Assembly (NCBI RefSeq): GCF_041146395.1
Contig: NC_091010.1
Coordinates: forward strand, 45,404,001-45,468,000
Direction: 5' to 3'
Origin: Eulemur rufifrons
Taxonomy: Eukaryota > Chordata > Mammalia > Primates > Lemuridae
Length of the DNA stretch: 64,000 nt
Shown here: positions 41,481 through 53,844 of the stretch, piece after piece
Position numbering within the stretch: position 1 is the first letter of the stretch
Layout of the letters: every line of letters starts with the position of its first letter
The notes under the pieces: model-generated
What the model saw: only the letters and a program-made list of their open reading frames with translations
Databases searched by the model: none
Told to the model about the DNA's origin: nothing
Translations under genes and position numbers: made by a program

Positions 41481-42430
41481 CCCTAAAGGGCTGTTCAGTG
41501 TAATAAGAGTTATCAGAGCACTCCAGAAGAACTCAATTTTTTTTTTTTTATATATAAATGAGAGCTCAGGCAGACCTGTGTCATGATGGGCCAGCCTCCC
41601 ACCCCCACCCCCGCCACCCGCAGGTCTCTGGGGCAGAGGTTTCCCCGAAGTGACTGTGCTAATTAGAGACAAGGGTTCTTTTGGTCTCTGGGCTCCTCCC
41701 CCCCCCCACCCCGAGAGATGCCCCCAGAGGAAATCATGGGGCCTTTCTCACCTGCCCACCAGAGCTGGCCTCTGGGGCCAGGGAGATGGGGGTGGGAGGG
41801 AGGTGGCACTGTCACTCTTTTTGCTGTCATGGTTGGACTTCTTGTTAACACACTCTGGGCCCTATGCCTCCTGCTTCCTCCCAGATAATCTGATTAACTC
41901 TCAAAGGGAGCTCAAGCCTCATGAAAATGGAGCCACTAACTTCACATCATTCCCGTGGAGCATCCTCCAAGACATGGCATCTGCTTTTCATGAGAGCCGT
42001 GGGGTACAGTGGGGTGGCTTTCAGAGGCCTTTCCTAAAGCCAGCAGGAAAAGGTGCTGGGTTACAACCTGGGCCCTGCCTCTGCCCATGGAAAGAGGAGC
42101 CGTTAAGTGGCTGCTGGCAGCTGTCCCCGTCCTGGTCCTGCCAGACGCCAGCCGCGGAACAGCTTCCGTGAGAAACCCTCCGCCTTGCCTAGGCCCCTGG
42201 AAATTCCAGGTGGGACCCAGGGGCTGGCCGCCATGCAGCTCCATCCTTCTTCCCCTGCTTCCGCATCCTCCAATTTCCTCTCTGCCTCTGGCTCCCAAGC
42301 TGTGACACATTCCCTTCATTTTCTACAAAGCAGGTTATTTCCTTTTTGGACAAATTTCTAAATCTTTCTAATTAACTAATTGGGTTGGGTTGAAGCCTTG
42401 TACCATTTGTAACCTGTAATTACTAGAAAA

Positions 42431-42481
42431 TTGCCATGGTAACCACACTACTAATTAGCCACAATTTATTGCCATGGCAAC
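42431..42481. promoter_or_regulatory. Two palindromic RFX-like X-boxes around a homeodomain site
   Basis: 'ttgccatggtaac' (42431-42443) and 'ttgccatggcaac' (42469-42481) are near-perfect inverted repeats of the RFX palindrome GTTGCCATGGCAAC. They are 38 bases apart, with 'ctaattag' between them and more TAATT words just upstream (42366-42425). There is no repeat signature. Regulatory use is inferred. Confidence 0.45.
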
Positions 42482-43014
42482 CGGACCATAACAGAGATGT
42501 TACCCACAACTCCTTGGCAAGTTGGCTGCACAGTTGGGGAGCAGGTGAGTCGGCAGTCAGGGAGCTGGCCTCCTGGGCACCAGCCCCAGCCCCTTACCCT
42601 GGGCGGCTGAAGGGGGGTTTGAGGCAGCGGTGGCCAGGTGTCTGCATTCCTTGCTGATGCCACGGGGGAAACTCTACTCCCAGGTCAACATGCAAGTCCT
42701 GTTCAAGCCAATAAAATCCACGCCTTATAAATGTAGGCTGCCCCTTCTATGCCCCGCCAGGACACTGACAAAGACCCCTCATTCAGCAGGTATCTTCCAC
42801 TAGGACCCTCCCCCTCCTCTTCTTTCTCTTGCCCACCTTCTCCCCCACCTCCTGAGGCTTAGCACACAGCATATGGGTTTCCCAGGGGGCAGGTAGGAAC
42901 ATCTTTATTTAGACTTGGAGAATGATGTAAACTCCACTTTATATCAATTAATTCTTTTACATCTGAGGCCAACACATTCTCTTGGGGACAAACAGTTCCC
43001 CAGGTGAGGCTGGA

Positions 43015-43245
43015 AAGGCAGCACTGGTGGTGGGAAACCACAGGACTGGGGATCAGAAAGTCCAGGTTTGAGCTGTGTGACCTTGGGCACATCACTGAAC
43101 CTTTCTGGGCTTCTGTTTCCTCAGCTACAACATAAGACTGATCATATAATAATGGCTCCTTTTCAGGGCTGTCATAAATATTAAGTGAGCTGGTTTTTGG
43201 AAGGTGCCTTGGAAAATGTCAGGTGCCACATAGTCATTAGCTGGG
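43015..43245 (+). repeat. MIR SINE
   Basis: 'gtccaggtttgagctgtgtg', 'accttgggcacatcactgaa', 'ttctgtttcctcagctacaa', then 'aaatattaagtgagctgg'. Confidence 0.85.
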
Positions 43246-43540
43246 ACAATTTACCACCTGCTGGGTGAATAATATCCCTTTATTTTTCTCTGCACTTTCA
43301 AGCTTCAAAGGCCTCCTAGTTCTGCTGTTGGGGTGTGAATGCTCCTCCCTGCTCATCCCTCCCTGAAGGCTTCTCACTCTGCCCACCTGGCTGGGCAGAA
43401 AGGGTGGGGTTAGAGGGGCAAATGCCCTTCCGTGGCCCCCATTTCCTCTGGCCACGTTCCAGCATTCTCTCTGATGCTCCGCTCATTGAGCCCAAGCCCC
43501 ATAGGGCAGCTTTGGTTGTCCTCAAGAACAGCACTCCTTT

Positions 43541-43831
<291 letters not shown>

Positions 43832-44419
43832 CTGCACCCCTATACCTCTGAACCCTAGCACATTGGTGATATAGACTCAAGTATAATAACTCAGGTGCAG
43901 GTGACCCAGCTCTCACATAGCGCCTGGGCCAGCCCTCGGGGATGGGGTGAGCATGCTGCTGAGCTACTTCCCACTGAGGGCCCGGGGCCCAGGGACGAGG
44001 CAACACGGGGTTCATGGTGCTAAGGAAAGGCCTCGAGCTCTTGCTTGGCCTCTGCCCTCTGCACCTGCAGGATCTTGGGACATGTGCTGCCCAAGCCTCA
44101 GTCTCCATCCCTGTAAAGTGGGTGGGAGAATGAGAAGATCTCCAAGGTTCCTTCCTGCTGTACTTCTCAATGAATGCATCCTCCAGAGTGGGCCACAGGA
44201 TAAGTGTGTTGGGAGCCGTTCCAGCTCCCGTCTAGACCCAGCACCTGTGAAGACTCTGAAGTGAGGCCTGCCAGGCCGGGGGGAGGGGGGGTTTAATCTG
44301 CTGGGGCTTTGACAGAAGCAGGATTCTGGTAGACGCCAAGGTCTGTAGGCTGCCAAGAACATCCGTGATGTAAAAGAGCAGGGCAAAGATGCTGGAGAAC
44401 GTGGGATGGAGGAATGGGC

Positions 44420-44475
44420 GGTGTGTGCATGCCTGCGTGCGTGTGTGCATGCATGCATGCGTGTGCATGTGTGTG
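44420..44475. repeat. (TGCA/TGCG)n simple repeat
   Basis: Alternating purine-pyrimidine run 'gtgtgtgcatgcctgcgtgc...gcatgcatgcatgcgtgtg'. Confidence 0.9.
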
Positions 44476-47400
44476 AAGGGCAGGGTGGTAACAGGGGCTC
44501 CCATCCTAAATTTCTTGAAAAATGCTAAAACAGAGTAACACTGTGTGGGTGCTGGCGTTGCCACTGCCAAGCCCTCTGGAGGCTTCCAGATGCCGGGCAG
44601 GGGTCCGGCTGTGTGGAGGGGAGGGCGTTAGACAAAGACAGCTGTTGCCCTCTCGTTCCTGCCCTGTCTCCACTGAGAGTTAAGGGGAGGGAGGGGGGAG
44701 AAGGACAGGCCCCATCATTTGTTCCCTGGCAACAGAGGAGGGGTGTGTACTGGCAAGCCTGGGGGTGTAGCCTGGAGTGGCCAGCCACAGGCTTGACATT
44801 TCTGTAAAATCTCTTGTGTTAGCTGAGAAAAATGCATACAAAAATTACATTTCCATTCTATAGCATATCTATGTCTGTTTTAAAAGAAAAATGATGTTAC
44901 CCCCAACCCTGATTGAATGCGTCTACCCCAGGAACATGGTCCCTGTGTATCCTGGGCTTCGGGTACCCCTGGCAGGCCCACGCTGCACTTCCTGGGGGTC
45001 CTGAGCCCTGGCTGAGGAGCCTGTCACTGCAGCTCTGCCTGGTCCCTGGCTCTCAGATCTGGCTTTGCTCCTGACAAAAGGCCAGCGCCTGCCTGGGTAC
45101 CTGGGAGGCTCCCCACTCTGCGGCCCCTGGTCAAGCCCGCTAGTGGGTATCTGCCAGAAGGCCTCAGCTGGGCTTTAGGCATCTCTGTCTCCTCCAATAA
45201 TGACTTCCTATAAATCAGATCTGCCCTCTGCTTTGTTCCACACTGCTCCCAGCCAACAGCAAAGCTCCCCGCCCGACATCATAAATCCACCTTCACTTTC
45301 TTTCCAAATTTCTTTTAAGGCTTCTTTAATCACCACCTTGCAGCCTGGACAGATGCTCCCTCAAAGGGTGAGGCCAAAATGCAGAGTTCCTGGGAGGGGT
45401 GGAGGCCTGGGGGTGGCAGGGTCGGGCGGGAAGCAGGGAAGAGAGATGGGGCCAATGGGGAGGGGAGAAAGATGCCCCTGCCCGTGTCGGGGGCTGGAGG
45501 TCAGCCTGGGGACACGCAGAGAATGCCTGCAGGGCAGGGGCCCCTCCTTGTGTACGTCCCCCTGTGCCTAGCACAGCACTCCCTGCACCCAGGGGATGCC
45601 CCGCCAGAGGGCCCTGGTGTCGCTCTGGCAGCGCCTCAGAGCAGGAGGGTGTTGGTATTTGCTACGCTCCACGGGCACTGCCCATGTGCCAGGCATGTTC
45701 CGTGTGTGCCTCCTTTCTTCCTCACAATGCTCCCATTTTGAAGGTGAGAAAACCGGGGCCGGGAGAGGCTAATAGTTTGCCATTGCTGCCTGAATCGGAG
45801 CAGGATGTGCACCTGTGGCCTGGTTCCAGACCCTGTGCCCTCAGCCACTCCTAGACTGCAAGCTCAGGGTGCCCAGGGTCACAGGGCTCAGGGCCACACA
45901 GGCAGGGCAGGGCAGGACTCTCGGCTTCCACCTACCCTGCACTGGTTCCGTGCCAGGCTCTGCCGTGGCCAGAACCCAGTTCCTAGGATTCCCAGGCAGG
46001 GCAGCTGCCCGCACTGTCCTCGGGCAGCCTCTTGGAAGTGGGGGCTTGGGATTTTCAGGGAACCGGGGGTGGGGAAGTGGTGGTCCTACTGCCCCAATCT
46101 CTCTGTCTCTCGCTCCGCCACCCTCAAGGGCCCTCAAGTCCCCCGAGAGCAGGCATGGTGGCCGCTAGATGGCACTGTGACCCAGCAGAGCGGAGGTGGC
46201 CGCCGGAATCGATAGTGTCTGGAGAGGAGGCCTCTCCTCCCCCTCCCGCAGAGCCCGACAGCCGGTGCACCAGCAGCGCCCTTGCCCGGCCTGCCCCGGG
46301 GTGCCCGGGCCTCACCCTGCTGCCCTGAGCACCCCAGCCGGGCAGCTGCTTCCACCACGACAACCTGGGGCTGCAGTTCAAGGCCTGAGTTCCAACCTGG
46401 GGCTGCTTCCCAAGGGTGCCGGGCTTCGCCTTCCCCAGCCCCTCCTGTCCTGCAGGCTGGAGCAGGATTCTCCAGCCGAAGCTCAGCAGAAAGGCCAGCT
46501 GGCTGTGGCAGCTTAGGCATCAGGAGATGGGGCTCTAAGCGCGGGTTCCCTACAAACTCCTGTGTGACCTTGGAGGGTCCGCCAGACCTCAGTTCTTCAG
46601 CAAGACGGGAGGTTCTCCCAGGTCACACAGCTGTCCAGCGGGTGGGTGCTGTGAGGCTTGGCTCCAGGGACCTTCAGCTCCCTGGCTGCACACCCGGCGG
46701 TGGCCTGCTTCCCGCCTGCCTGCTCAGGGCCCTGGCACTGGCCTGCGCTGAGCACTGGCCACGTGCCCAGGGCCTCAGCCATCAGGCGGGGCTCAGCACG
46801 GTGGCCTCTATGGTTGGGGTCCATCCCTCGGGCTCAGGGGGGCACTCTGGGCTAGTTTTGCAGCCGGTTGTCCATGTGTTGTTAGCCGCATGACAAGGGG
46901 AGCTGCAGGGTAGTGTTGGGGGGCTTGGCGGGCAGGGAAAGGGTGGGCTGGGGAAGGCAGGCAGACAGAATAGTAACATGGTGGGCCAAATGGGTTCTTG
47001 TCAGCCAAATGGCTCTTGGAAGTCTGCGGAGCTGCTCTAACGTGTCCTCTGGGCACGCCAGCTGCCCAGCCTCCCTCCATGCCTCTGCTGTCGCCTCCTT
47101 GAGCTGCCCATCCTTCCAGCCCAGCCGGCACAGTTGGCTGGGGCTCCCATCCCCGCCGTGCTCCTCAGCTGCCTCCTCTGGGTCCCCTCCATCCCCCTGC
47201 TCGGTTCCATGCCAGCCCAGCCAGCGTGAACAATGCCCCCTTCATGCTCACCCAGCCGCCACCTCTGAGTTCTTTTATTTCGTGTCTCAGCCGCTCTCCC
47301 AGTTGGAGCCTCCCTTCTATCTCATCATTTTCAAGGGCTTCATTCCCCGCCCCAGCCCACCCGCCTTCCCCTGCAAGATCAAGCCACTTAATTGCCACGC

Positions 47401-47699
47401 TAACCCAGTGCACAGAACTGGGAACTATTCAGAAAAATCGACTGAACAAATCCAGGCTGAAGCGCCTGCATGTTTGTTCCCTTTCCCAGGGAAACGTGGT
47501 TTATTACTGAGACGGCCTTTCTGTGGCACGTTCACGCACAGAGCTCTCGGGCACTTTGAGGGGGCTTGAGCTGTGCAAACTAGCTTATTGTCTAGTCATT
47601 TGTTTCCACAGACTTTGCCAGACAGGTCAGCATTCATCTCCCCCTTTCTCTGGGGTGGAAAGTTGCTGAGAGGAAGGCACCATAAACTCAGGGGAGGCA

Positions 47700-48230
47700 G
47701 TGACAATCCTTTCTGGGCAGGACTTTGAGATTATGCCACCAGCCAGGTGTCTGGAGGCGACGGGATTTCCCACTCGATCTCTCAAGGATGCTTTCGGCCC
47801 CAGCATTTGGACTCAGGCTGGCTGCCACTTTGGAAGTCTCTGTAAGCACAAGACAATCTCTACGTCCGAAGCGCAGGTCGCGCGTGAGTGGGGCTGAGGT
47901 TCGCATGAGAAGTTGTTGTGCACAGCTCTGGCTTCCTGATTTTTGGCACCCAAAAGAGGAACTGGATTGCTCTGCCATCAGCAGTCTATTGGCAGATTAT
48001 CAGAGTTTAGTCAGCAGCCGTGCTGGAATTAGAAAAACAGCCTTCCCTAGAAAGATCTCCCTGTCAGAGACTCTGACAATAGGTCCTCCATCCAGAAAGA
48101 TGAGGGAGGAGCGTGCCTTCAAAAAAAAGTGCTGGAGAGGTTTTGGAACAAGAACACAATTCTTTGAGCTCAGTTATCTGAGACGGGACCCAACTGAAGC
48201 TTAGGGATTTAGCACTCAATTCCTGGCTGC
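47700..48230. other. Unique block in CRTAC1 intron 5
   Basis: About 500 bases with no repeat signature, including CpGs (for example 'ctacgtccgaagcgcaggtcgcgcg' near 47860) and AT-rich parts. No exon supported. Possibly conserved non-coding DNA; nothing specific recognised. Confidence 0.4.
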
Positions 48231-48680
48231 ATATGTGTAAGTAAATAATTTCATCTGCTATTTGGCAATAAATAATGCTTTAAATCTCGGCTTTTGTGAT
48301 TTGTCAGTTTTCTCCTATAGAACCTGCTCACCCATCATTGGGGTTACAGCCGGGAACGGGGCAGGGGTTCCAAGGAGAGGTTGCTGTTGTGTGTTCTCAC
48401 ACCCCACTTTCCTGCAAGCCACTATGCCTGATGTCTCCCATTGGGCACCCCGAAACTCCCACCTGCCAGATGTCTCCACAACCCTTGGACAGGCAGGCAG
48501 CAGTGGGGGAGCCTTCTGTGGGTGGTGGGATGGAATAGAGCCTTTATCCCCCTCCACAGGGACATAAGCACACCCTCTCTTTGTAGTCGCTGCTGAATTA
48601 GACTCAGCCTTGCCGGGTGCTGGACTCCAGCCCCAGGCCCCATCCCCCCGCTGCACAAGCTGCCAGGTGGCCCTGCATAC

Positions 48681-48837
48681 CTGTGTATTTGCTGACCCCG
48701 GCCTCAGCAGCCACATCTCTGAGTGCCAGGATGCCCTGGGACAGGTCACTGGCCTCGGGGTCCATTTCGATGAGCGCATCGGGGCCCACGTTGCCGTAGG
48801 CGTAATTGGCAATGTAGATAGAGTAGCGTCCGGAGCC
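48681..48837 (-). CDS. CRTAC1: CRTAC1 exon 5
   Basis: This 157-base exon enters in phase 0 and leaves in phase 1, encoding residues ~187-238. It begins Gly-Ser-Gly-Arg-Tyr-Ser-Ile-Tyr-Ile-Ala-Asn-Tyr-Ala-Tyr-Gly and continues 'PDALIEMDPEASDLSQGI' to 'DVAAEAGVSKYT'. It belongs to the N-terminal half of the FG-GAP propeller; the 'VAAEAGV' pattern is the inter-blade strand often seen in ASPIC/VCBS proteins. One difference from human as recalled: Gln for Arg in 'DLSRG'. Acceptor ccctcttcctcag, donor gtatgc. Confidence 0.97.
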
Positions 48838-50447
48838 CTGAGGAAGAGGGAAGGAGGCGGGTGAGCAGGCCCCTCTCGGCTCATCCCAGTCTTTCCCCAG
48901 AAACCCCCCTGCCCCCTGCAGGGCCATAGCTCTTCCAGGGGGTCTCATTCTTCTCCCCAGGCCTGTTCCGGTGGCCTTGCAGGCTGTGCACGGCACACCT
49001 CCAGAGGGGCTTTGCACAAAGGCTACCGCGTGAATGACACCTCCGGGAGTCGTACAGCAAAGCAGCCTGCTTCTCCTTCCATCCTGTTCCAAAAGAACAC
49101 ATCCCTCCCTCTCCCCCACAACCACCTTTTTATAGACAATTTTCTAATGTGCCTCCCTCCAGCTGAGCTCTCTCCAGCTGCCAGCCAGGGTAGCTGCTCA
49201 ATAAATATTTGCTGATTGATTGATCTACCAATTCCCATTATTCTCAGTCTCTCTCTCTCTCATTCAGGCTCACTCCAGCCAAGATGACAAGCAAATTCCT
49301 GAGCCACCTCCCTCTCCCCCTTCCTGCCCTGCGCTTCCTCATGCCTCTATTTTGGTCGCACAAGAGGCACAGACTCGTAGGGGTCCTCCCTCCCTCTTTC
49401 ACTCCCTCCTTTTCCCCGTATTACCAGAAAGAAAGATTATATTGCTTCTGCCTTCATAACACTGTCTCAAATATTTTATTTTTCCTTTGCATCCAGTGGA
49501 GGCCCTGGGCATCGGCTTCTCTTTGCTACAGTCATTCTCTTCTCTAGTCCGAAACGCTGCTGATGAAAGATGCTTCTTTTCCGCCTGTTACTGTAGTGGT
49601 GTTATTTCTTCAATGGACGCCTTCTTCCCAGGAGATCCACACAATTTCTAAATCAGTTGTCTAGCTTTCCTTTTCATCACTTCCCTCCAATTAATCAGGT
49701 GGTAAATACTTCTTGAGCTCCCACTCTGTGCAAGGCGCTCTGCTATAAATGTACTTCAGACAAAGTCCCTGTCCTTAAGTTGCTTCTAGTCTAGTTTGAA
49801 AGGCAAGCCATGAGCACAAAAGGACACCAGAGAAACAGCTGAGCTCAAGGCAACAAAATTGTGCCATCACCCCTCTCTCTCCGCCGGCTTTGCCTGCTTC
49901 TACTCCTTATCCAGTGGCACCATGAGCAGAACCCTTCCCCACCTAACTGGTCACCGACTTTGTGCCTGCTGAGGGACCCTCTTCTTTGAGGAAGCTGATT
50001 AAGGGCCACTTGAGTCTGCCTGACTAGGGGCTGGGGCCAAGGAAGGAGCTCAGGGTGTCCTGGGGGTGAGGATACATCAACAGTCATAGACACACACGGC
50101 AGAGAGTACGCACAGGATTTCCTGGGAGCGCAGAAGAGGGGCTCCTAACCTAGAGGAGGGGCCCGAACTATGGGGAGTGCAGAAAAGGTTTTCTAGGAGG
50201 AGTCTCAGCCGGGTGAAACGGAGGGGAGAGAACCTTCCGGGCAGAGATGAGAAAGGGAATGATGGACGTAGGGAAACCACAGCAGTCATGTTAGCTGCAT
50301 GTTGCTGGAATGTACGATGCAAGACAGTGTCAGGGGACAAAGCCAGAGAAGGTGGTAAAAGCTGTTCCCTACAGACTGCTCTGCGCCTTCTCTTTTGGTC
50401 ATCTGAGTCTGTCTCCTGCCACCTGGGAATCCGTGCTTTACAAATCT

Positions 50448-50612
50448 TGTTACTCAAAGTGGTCCCTGGACCAGCGGCTTCGGTGACATCTGGGAACATG
50501 TTAGAAAGACAGAATCCCAGGCCCCACCCCAGACCTGTTGAATCACCATCTGCATTTCTGCCAGACTCCCACGTGGTTCTTGTGCAAACCTGCAGTTTGA
50601 GATGCTCTGCTT
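50448..50612 (-). mobile_element. MER5A element
   Basis: 'actcaaagtggtccctggac', 'cagcggcttcggtgacatc', 'ccaggccccaccccagacc' and 'gcagtttgagatgctctg'. Confidence 0.8.
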
Positions 50613-50671
50613 CTCAACACGGCTCCCTGATCAGGGGAGGACTTTGAGAAGTTCTCAGCCGACCCTGCAGC

Positions 50672-50710
50672 ATGTGTGTGTGTGTGTGTGTGTGCGTGTG
50701 TGTGTGTGTG
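50672..50710. repeat. (TG)n microsatellite
   Basis: About 19 TG units with one C interruption ('gtgtgcgtgtg'), likely polymorphic. Confidence 0.97.
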
Positions 50711-51034
50711 GAACGACTGGCTGAGGAGTGAGTGAGGGGCCAAAGGGGAAAGTGTGCCATTCCCGACCCCACCAGCTGGCAGCAATCTCACCCACAAATG
50801 AGCAATCAAGCCCAATGGACTGAAATGCAGTCTGCTAGAAATTGGGATATTTATAAAATTCAGTTGTACCTAGTACCTTACTTCAATTTATTGGGCTGAT
50901 AAAACTGAGAAACATAGATGTGTTTCGGTTGTAGAAGATTGCAGAAATTCACATGTACACTTGACTACAAGGATTCTGGGAGGGTGACCTGATTCCAGGG
51001 GAAAGAAGATGTTTCTACAGTTTTGGGTCCAGGG

Positions 51035-51210
51035 CAGTGGTTCTCACCCTTTCCCCTACATCAAGGCCACCTGGAGGGCTTGTGACAACACGGGCCCTCT
51101 CCCCGCAGTCTCTGAGTCAAGAGGTCTGGGGTGGGGCCTGGGAATTTGTATTTCTAACAAGTTCCTGGATGCTGTTGACACTCTTGGTCAACACACTTTG
51201 AGAACCGCTG
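51035..51210 (+). mobile_element. Complete MER5A with target-site duplication
   Basis: Starts 'cagtggttctcaccctttcc', ends 'acactttgagaaccgctg': both terminal inverted repeats are present. The 8-base duplication gtccaggg (51027-51034) / gtctaggg (51211-51218) agrees at 7 of 8, as expected for hAT elements. Confidence 0.92.
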
Positions 51211-51219
51211 GTCTAGGGC

Positions 51220-51435
51220 TGGTCGCCTGGGTCCCAGTGCAGGCTCTGTCCCTAACTGGCTCCTTGTCCTTGGGCAAGTCCCTCACAGCCTCCAGGCCGC
51301 GTCCCCTCGTGTGTTAAACGGGGATCATGTTCCCCCTGCTTCCTGGCAGGGTTTTTGAGACGATGAAATGAGACAACGTATGTGAAAGGTCTTTGAAGAG
51401 ATAAAAATGCTATATAAACATGAGGCATAATCATT
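51220..51435 (+). repeat. MIR SINE
   Basis: 'cttgtccttgggcaagtccc', 'cgtgtgttaaacggggatc', 'gacgatgaaatgagacaac' and 'gctatataaacatgaggc'. Confidence 0.85.
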
Positions 51436-51614
51436 ATCGATCAGGGAACGCTTCTTGTAAGAGACCAGCTTTGAGCTGGATCCAGAAGGGTGGGTGAGTG
51501 ATGAGTCCGCTGAAGATACAGGACAAGCGGGGGCTCCAGGTTTGGGGCAGAGAATGAGCGAGGGCAGAGGGAGAGGATGGCGCGTGGCGGGGGCTGAGAC
51601 AGTCACCTGGCGCG

Positions 51615-51785
51615 ACGGCTCTCCGACTTCACACGCATCAGCATCACCTGCAGGGCTGGCTGAACCCCGGATCGCTGGGTGGCCCCAGGGGTTCTGATTC
51701 AGGGGAGTCGGGGGGCCTGAGGATGTGTATTCCCAATAACGCTGACGCTGCTGGTCTGGGGCCCACACTTTGAGAATCACTGACC
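51615..51785 (+). mobile_element. MER5A element
   Basis: 'acgcatcagcatcacctgc', 'caggggttctgattcaggg', 'gctgctggtctggggcccac' and 'actttgagaatcactgacc'. Confidence 0.85.
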
Positions 51786-51949
51786 AGGCGCACAGATTAA
51801 AAGGCCCCAGGTACAGGCTGTGGGGCTGAGTCAGGATGACTAGGGTGAACACGTGGTTCACCCTAAAACCTAAAACCTGTGGTTGGAAACGTGTGTCTGA
51901 TACCATTTCACCCAGAGGCAGGGTAGCCGAGGGGTAGTGAGGGATCTGC

Positions 51950-52170
51950 TTCAATTTGGGGCAAGCAGGACTCATTCCTGGCTTTGCCTGCCACGTCATG
52001 TGTGACCAAGGTCAAGTTGCCTAATTGCCGGAAGCCTTAGTTTCCACATCTGTAAAATGGGATAATGATAGCACCTACTGCACGGGCTCATTATTACAAG
52101 GGTTCAGGAAGGTGATGCATCTAAACTACTTAGCACAGGGCTTGGCATGTTGTAGTTTAATCAGCCTTAG
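51950..52170 (+). repeat. MIR SINE
   Basis: 'gtgtgaccaaggtcaagttg', 'ccttagtttccacatctgta', 'aaatgggataatgatagcac' and 'cagggcttggcatgttgtag'. Confidence 0.85.
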
Positions 52171-53707
52171 CTGCTGTTATTGTTATCCTGCTCTTGTGTT
52201 TTCCTGCTCCATGCTGCACTCCTCTTGCTCAGCTCCCAGGCTGGCGGCGGCCTCTCTCTGTGCCTCCCCTCACGGTTCTCAGGCCCCAGGGACCGCAAAG
52301 GTGGCGGCTGGATGCAGAAAGCAACCCTAGTCCTGGTGGCAGACCGAGGCTTGGGAGCTGAGTCTGGGGCTGAGCACGGGGAGCCCCGGCCTCTGATCAC
52401 CCACCTCCGGGTGCAGTGCCAGTTCACATGGTGCCTTTGTCCTGTGGTTAAATGCGTGGGTGTGCAGATGACCTTGTGAGGACAAAGAGCACATCTCCTC
52501 ATGATTAACCTGCCCGCCCCTCCCTCCAGTTCCCGGCGAACTTCCCACGGCAGCTGGGCATGGGGAGCCGGGGTCCTGGAGGAGAGAGACTGCTCCTGAA
52601 GGAGGAGGCCGGGCAGAGGCCCCCAGCCGTGCCCAGGCCTGGCACCCCCCCTCTCTGGGGCTGTTCACGGCTCGCCTCCCCGTCCCCTCCCACCAGGCAG
52701 GAGTCCAGGTGGCAGAGATTCAGGTCAGGGCTAAATGTGGCTTCACAGCCCAGCTTGGCTTCTCTTCCCAGCACCAGCTTGTTAAGAAATAAATATTTAT
52801 ACCTGGCACCTGCCTTCTCCCAAGGCCTGGAGGCCCCTGCTGTGAAGATTCACGCCGAATCCCCAATCCCCCAGTGCCATCTCAATCCCAAAGTGAGCCC
52901 ACCCCCTTGCCCCTGCCCCCAGAATGGGCAGCAGCTGGGCCCCTGATTTAGAGATGACTGTTTACTCAGCCAAGGAGGTGGGTGGCAGGGGAGCAGGTGA
53001 CAGGAGGGATAAATCACCTCCACAGCAAGCCTCCGGCTCTGGCTGGGTCTGCTGGGACCTGGGCCTGGGTGGGTGCCCCCCCCCCCCCAGGGCAGATGGC
53101 TGCAGCTGCTCCTGGCCCTCCCCACTCGGCCTTTCCTCCCGTCCACTTTGGGTGGGGCCACTGATACACTACAGTGCTTGTGTATTCAGGTACCCTCTGC
53201 CCACCCACCTATGAAGCCCCCACTGTGCCTTCATTTGTCCCTAAGTATTTACGAAGGGGCCCATGGCTCAATGCCTGGCACACAGGACACGCTCTGTAAA
53301 TGTTAGTTGAATGAGTGAATGAGCACAGGATTTAGAGCTAGAAGGTTGTGACTCATGTCCTGACCACACCCCTAATCCATTCCGTGTCCCCAGGCAAGTC
53401 ACTGCTCCAAGCTGGGCCTCTGTCCCTCCCAATGTCCAGTGGACACAATGACCCCCAGTCAGCTTCCTCACTGGTTGCTGGAGGGCCGCATGGGAGAAAG
53501 GATGTGAAAGGTCTATTGCAGCTCATCCTGCAAGGCTTAGTCATTAGCATTTAGCAGCCACTCTGTGCAAGACACTCTGCAGGCCACCGCACTGGTGAGA
53601 GCCACCACTCTGCCGGGGGATGTCTCCCTGGTGGCTCCTCTTCTGGCTGTCATTGCTGTGTGTCCTCTGCTTCTCCCCAGCCCCCCTCCATGCGCCCCTG
53701 CACTCAC

Positions 53708-53844
53708 CTTCCTGTCCACACAGGCCACAGAGCGTCCGGCAAAGAGGCTGGCCACGCCACGGGCCACATTGACCTCGTCACTCAGGATGTCTTCCCACCG
53801 GTTATTGCGGAACTTGAACAACTTGTCGGTGTACGTGGCCACCC
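53708..53844 (-). CDS. CRTAC1: CRTAC1 exon 4 (most upstream exon in the window)
   Basis: This 137-base exon enters in phase 1 and leaves in phase 0, encoding residues ~141-186 if the unseen start has the human length. It begins (Gly)-Val-Ala-Thr-Tyr-Thr-Asp-Lys-Leu-Phe-Lys-Phe-Arg-Asn-Asn-Arg-Trp-Glu-Asp and ends 'GRSVACVDRK'. It lies at the end of the second FG-GAP repeat and is identical to human as I recall it. Acceptor ttcctgtctccag, donor gtgagt. The signal peptide and first two blades (exons 1-3) lie beyond the window. Confidence 0.97.

Larger units (their letters stand above)
48838..53707 (-). other. CRTAC1: CRTAC1 intron 4
   Basis: GT at 53707-53706 (gtgagt), AG before 48837. Contents: an L2 end on + (49185-49235), MER5A on - (50448-50612), a (TG)n tract (50672-50710), an intact MER5A on + (51035-51210), MIR on + (51220-51435), MER5A on + (51615-51785), MIR on + (51950-52170), a C14 run (~53078-53090) and an L2 end (53262-53325). 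I see nothing recognisable in 49240-49690 and 52190-53060. Confidence 0.85.

Noticed and set aside
47165..47569. Frames around 46.3-47.6 kb (up to 218 codons) on +
   Set aside because: Pro/Ser/Cys-rich GC-driven frames overlapping frames on the other strand; no domain and no phase-compatible splice partners.
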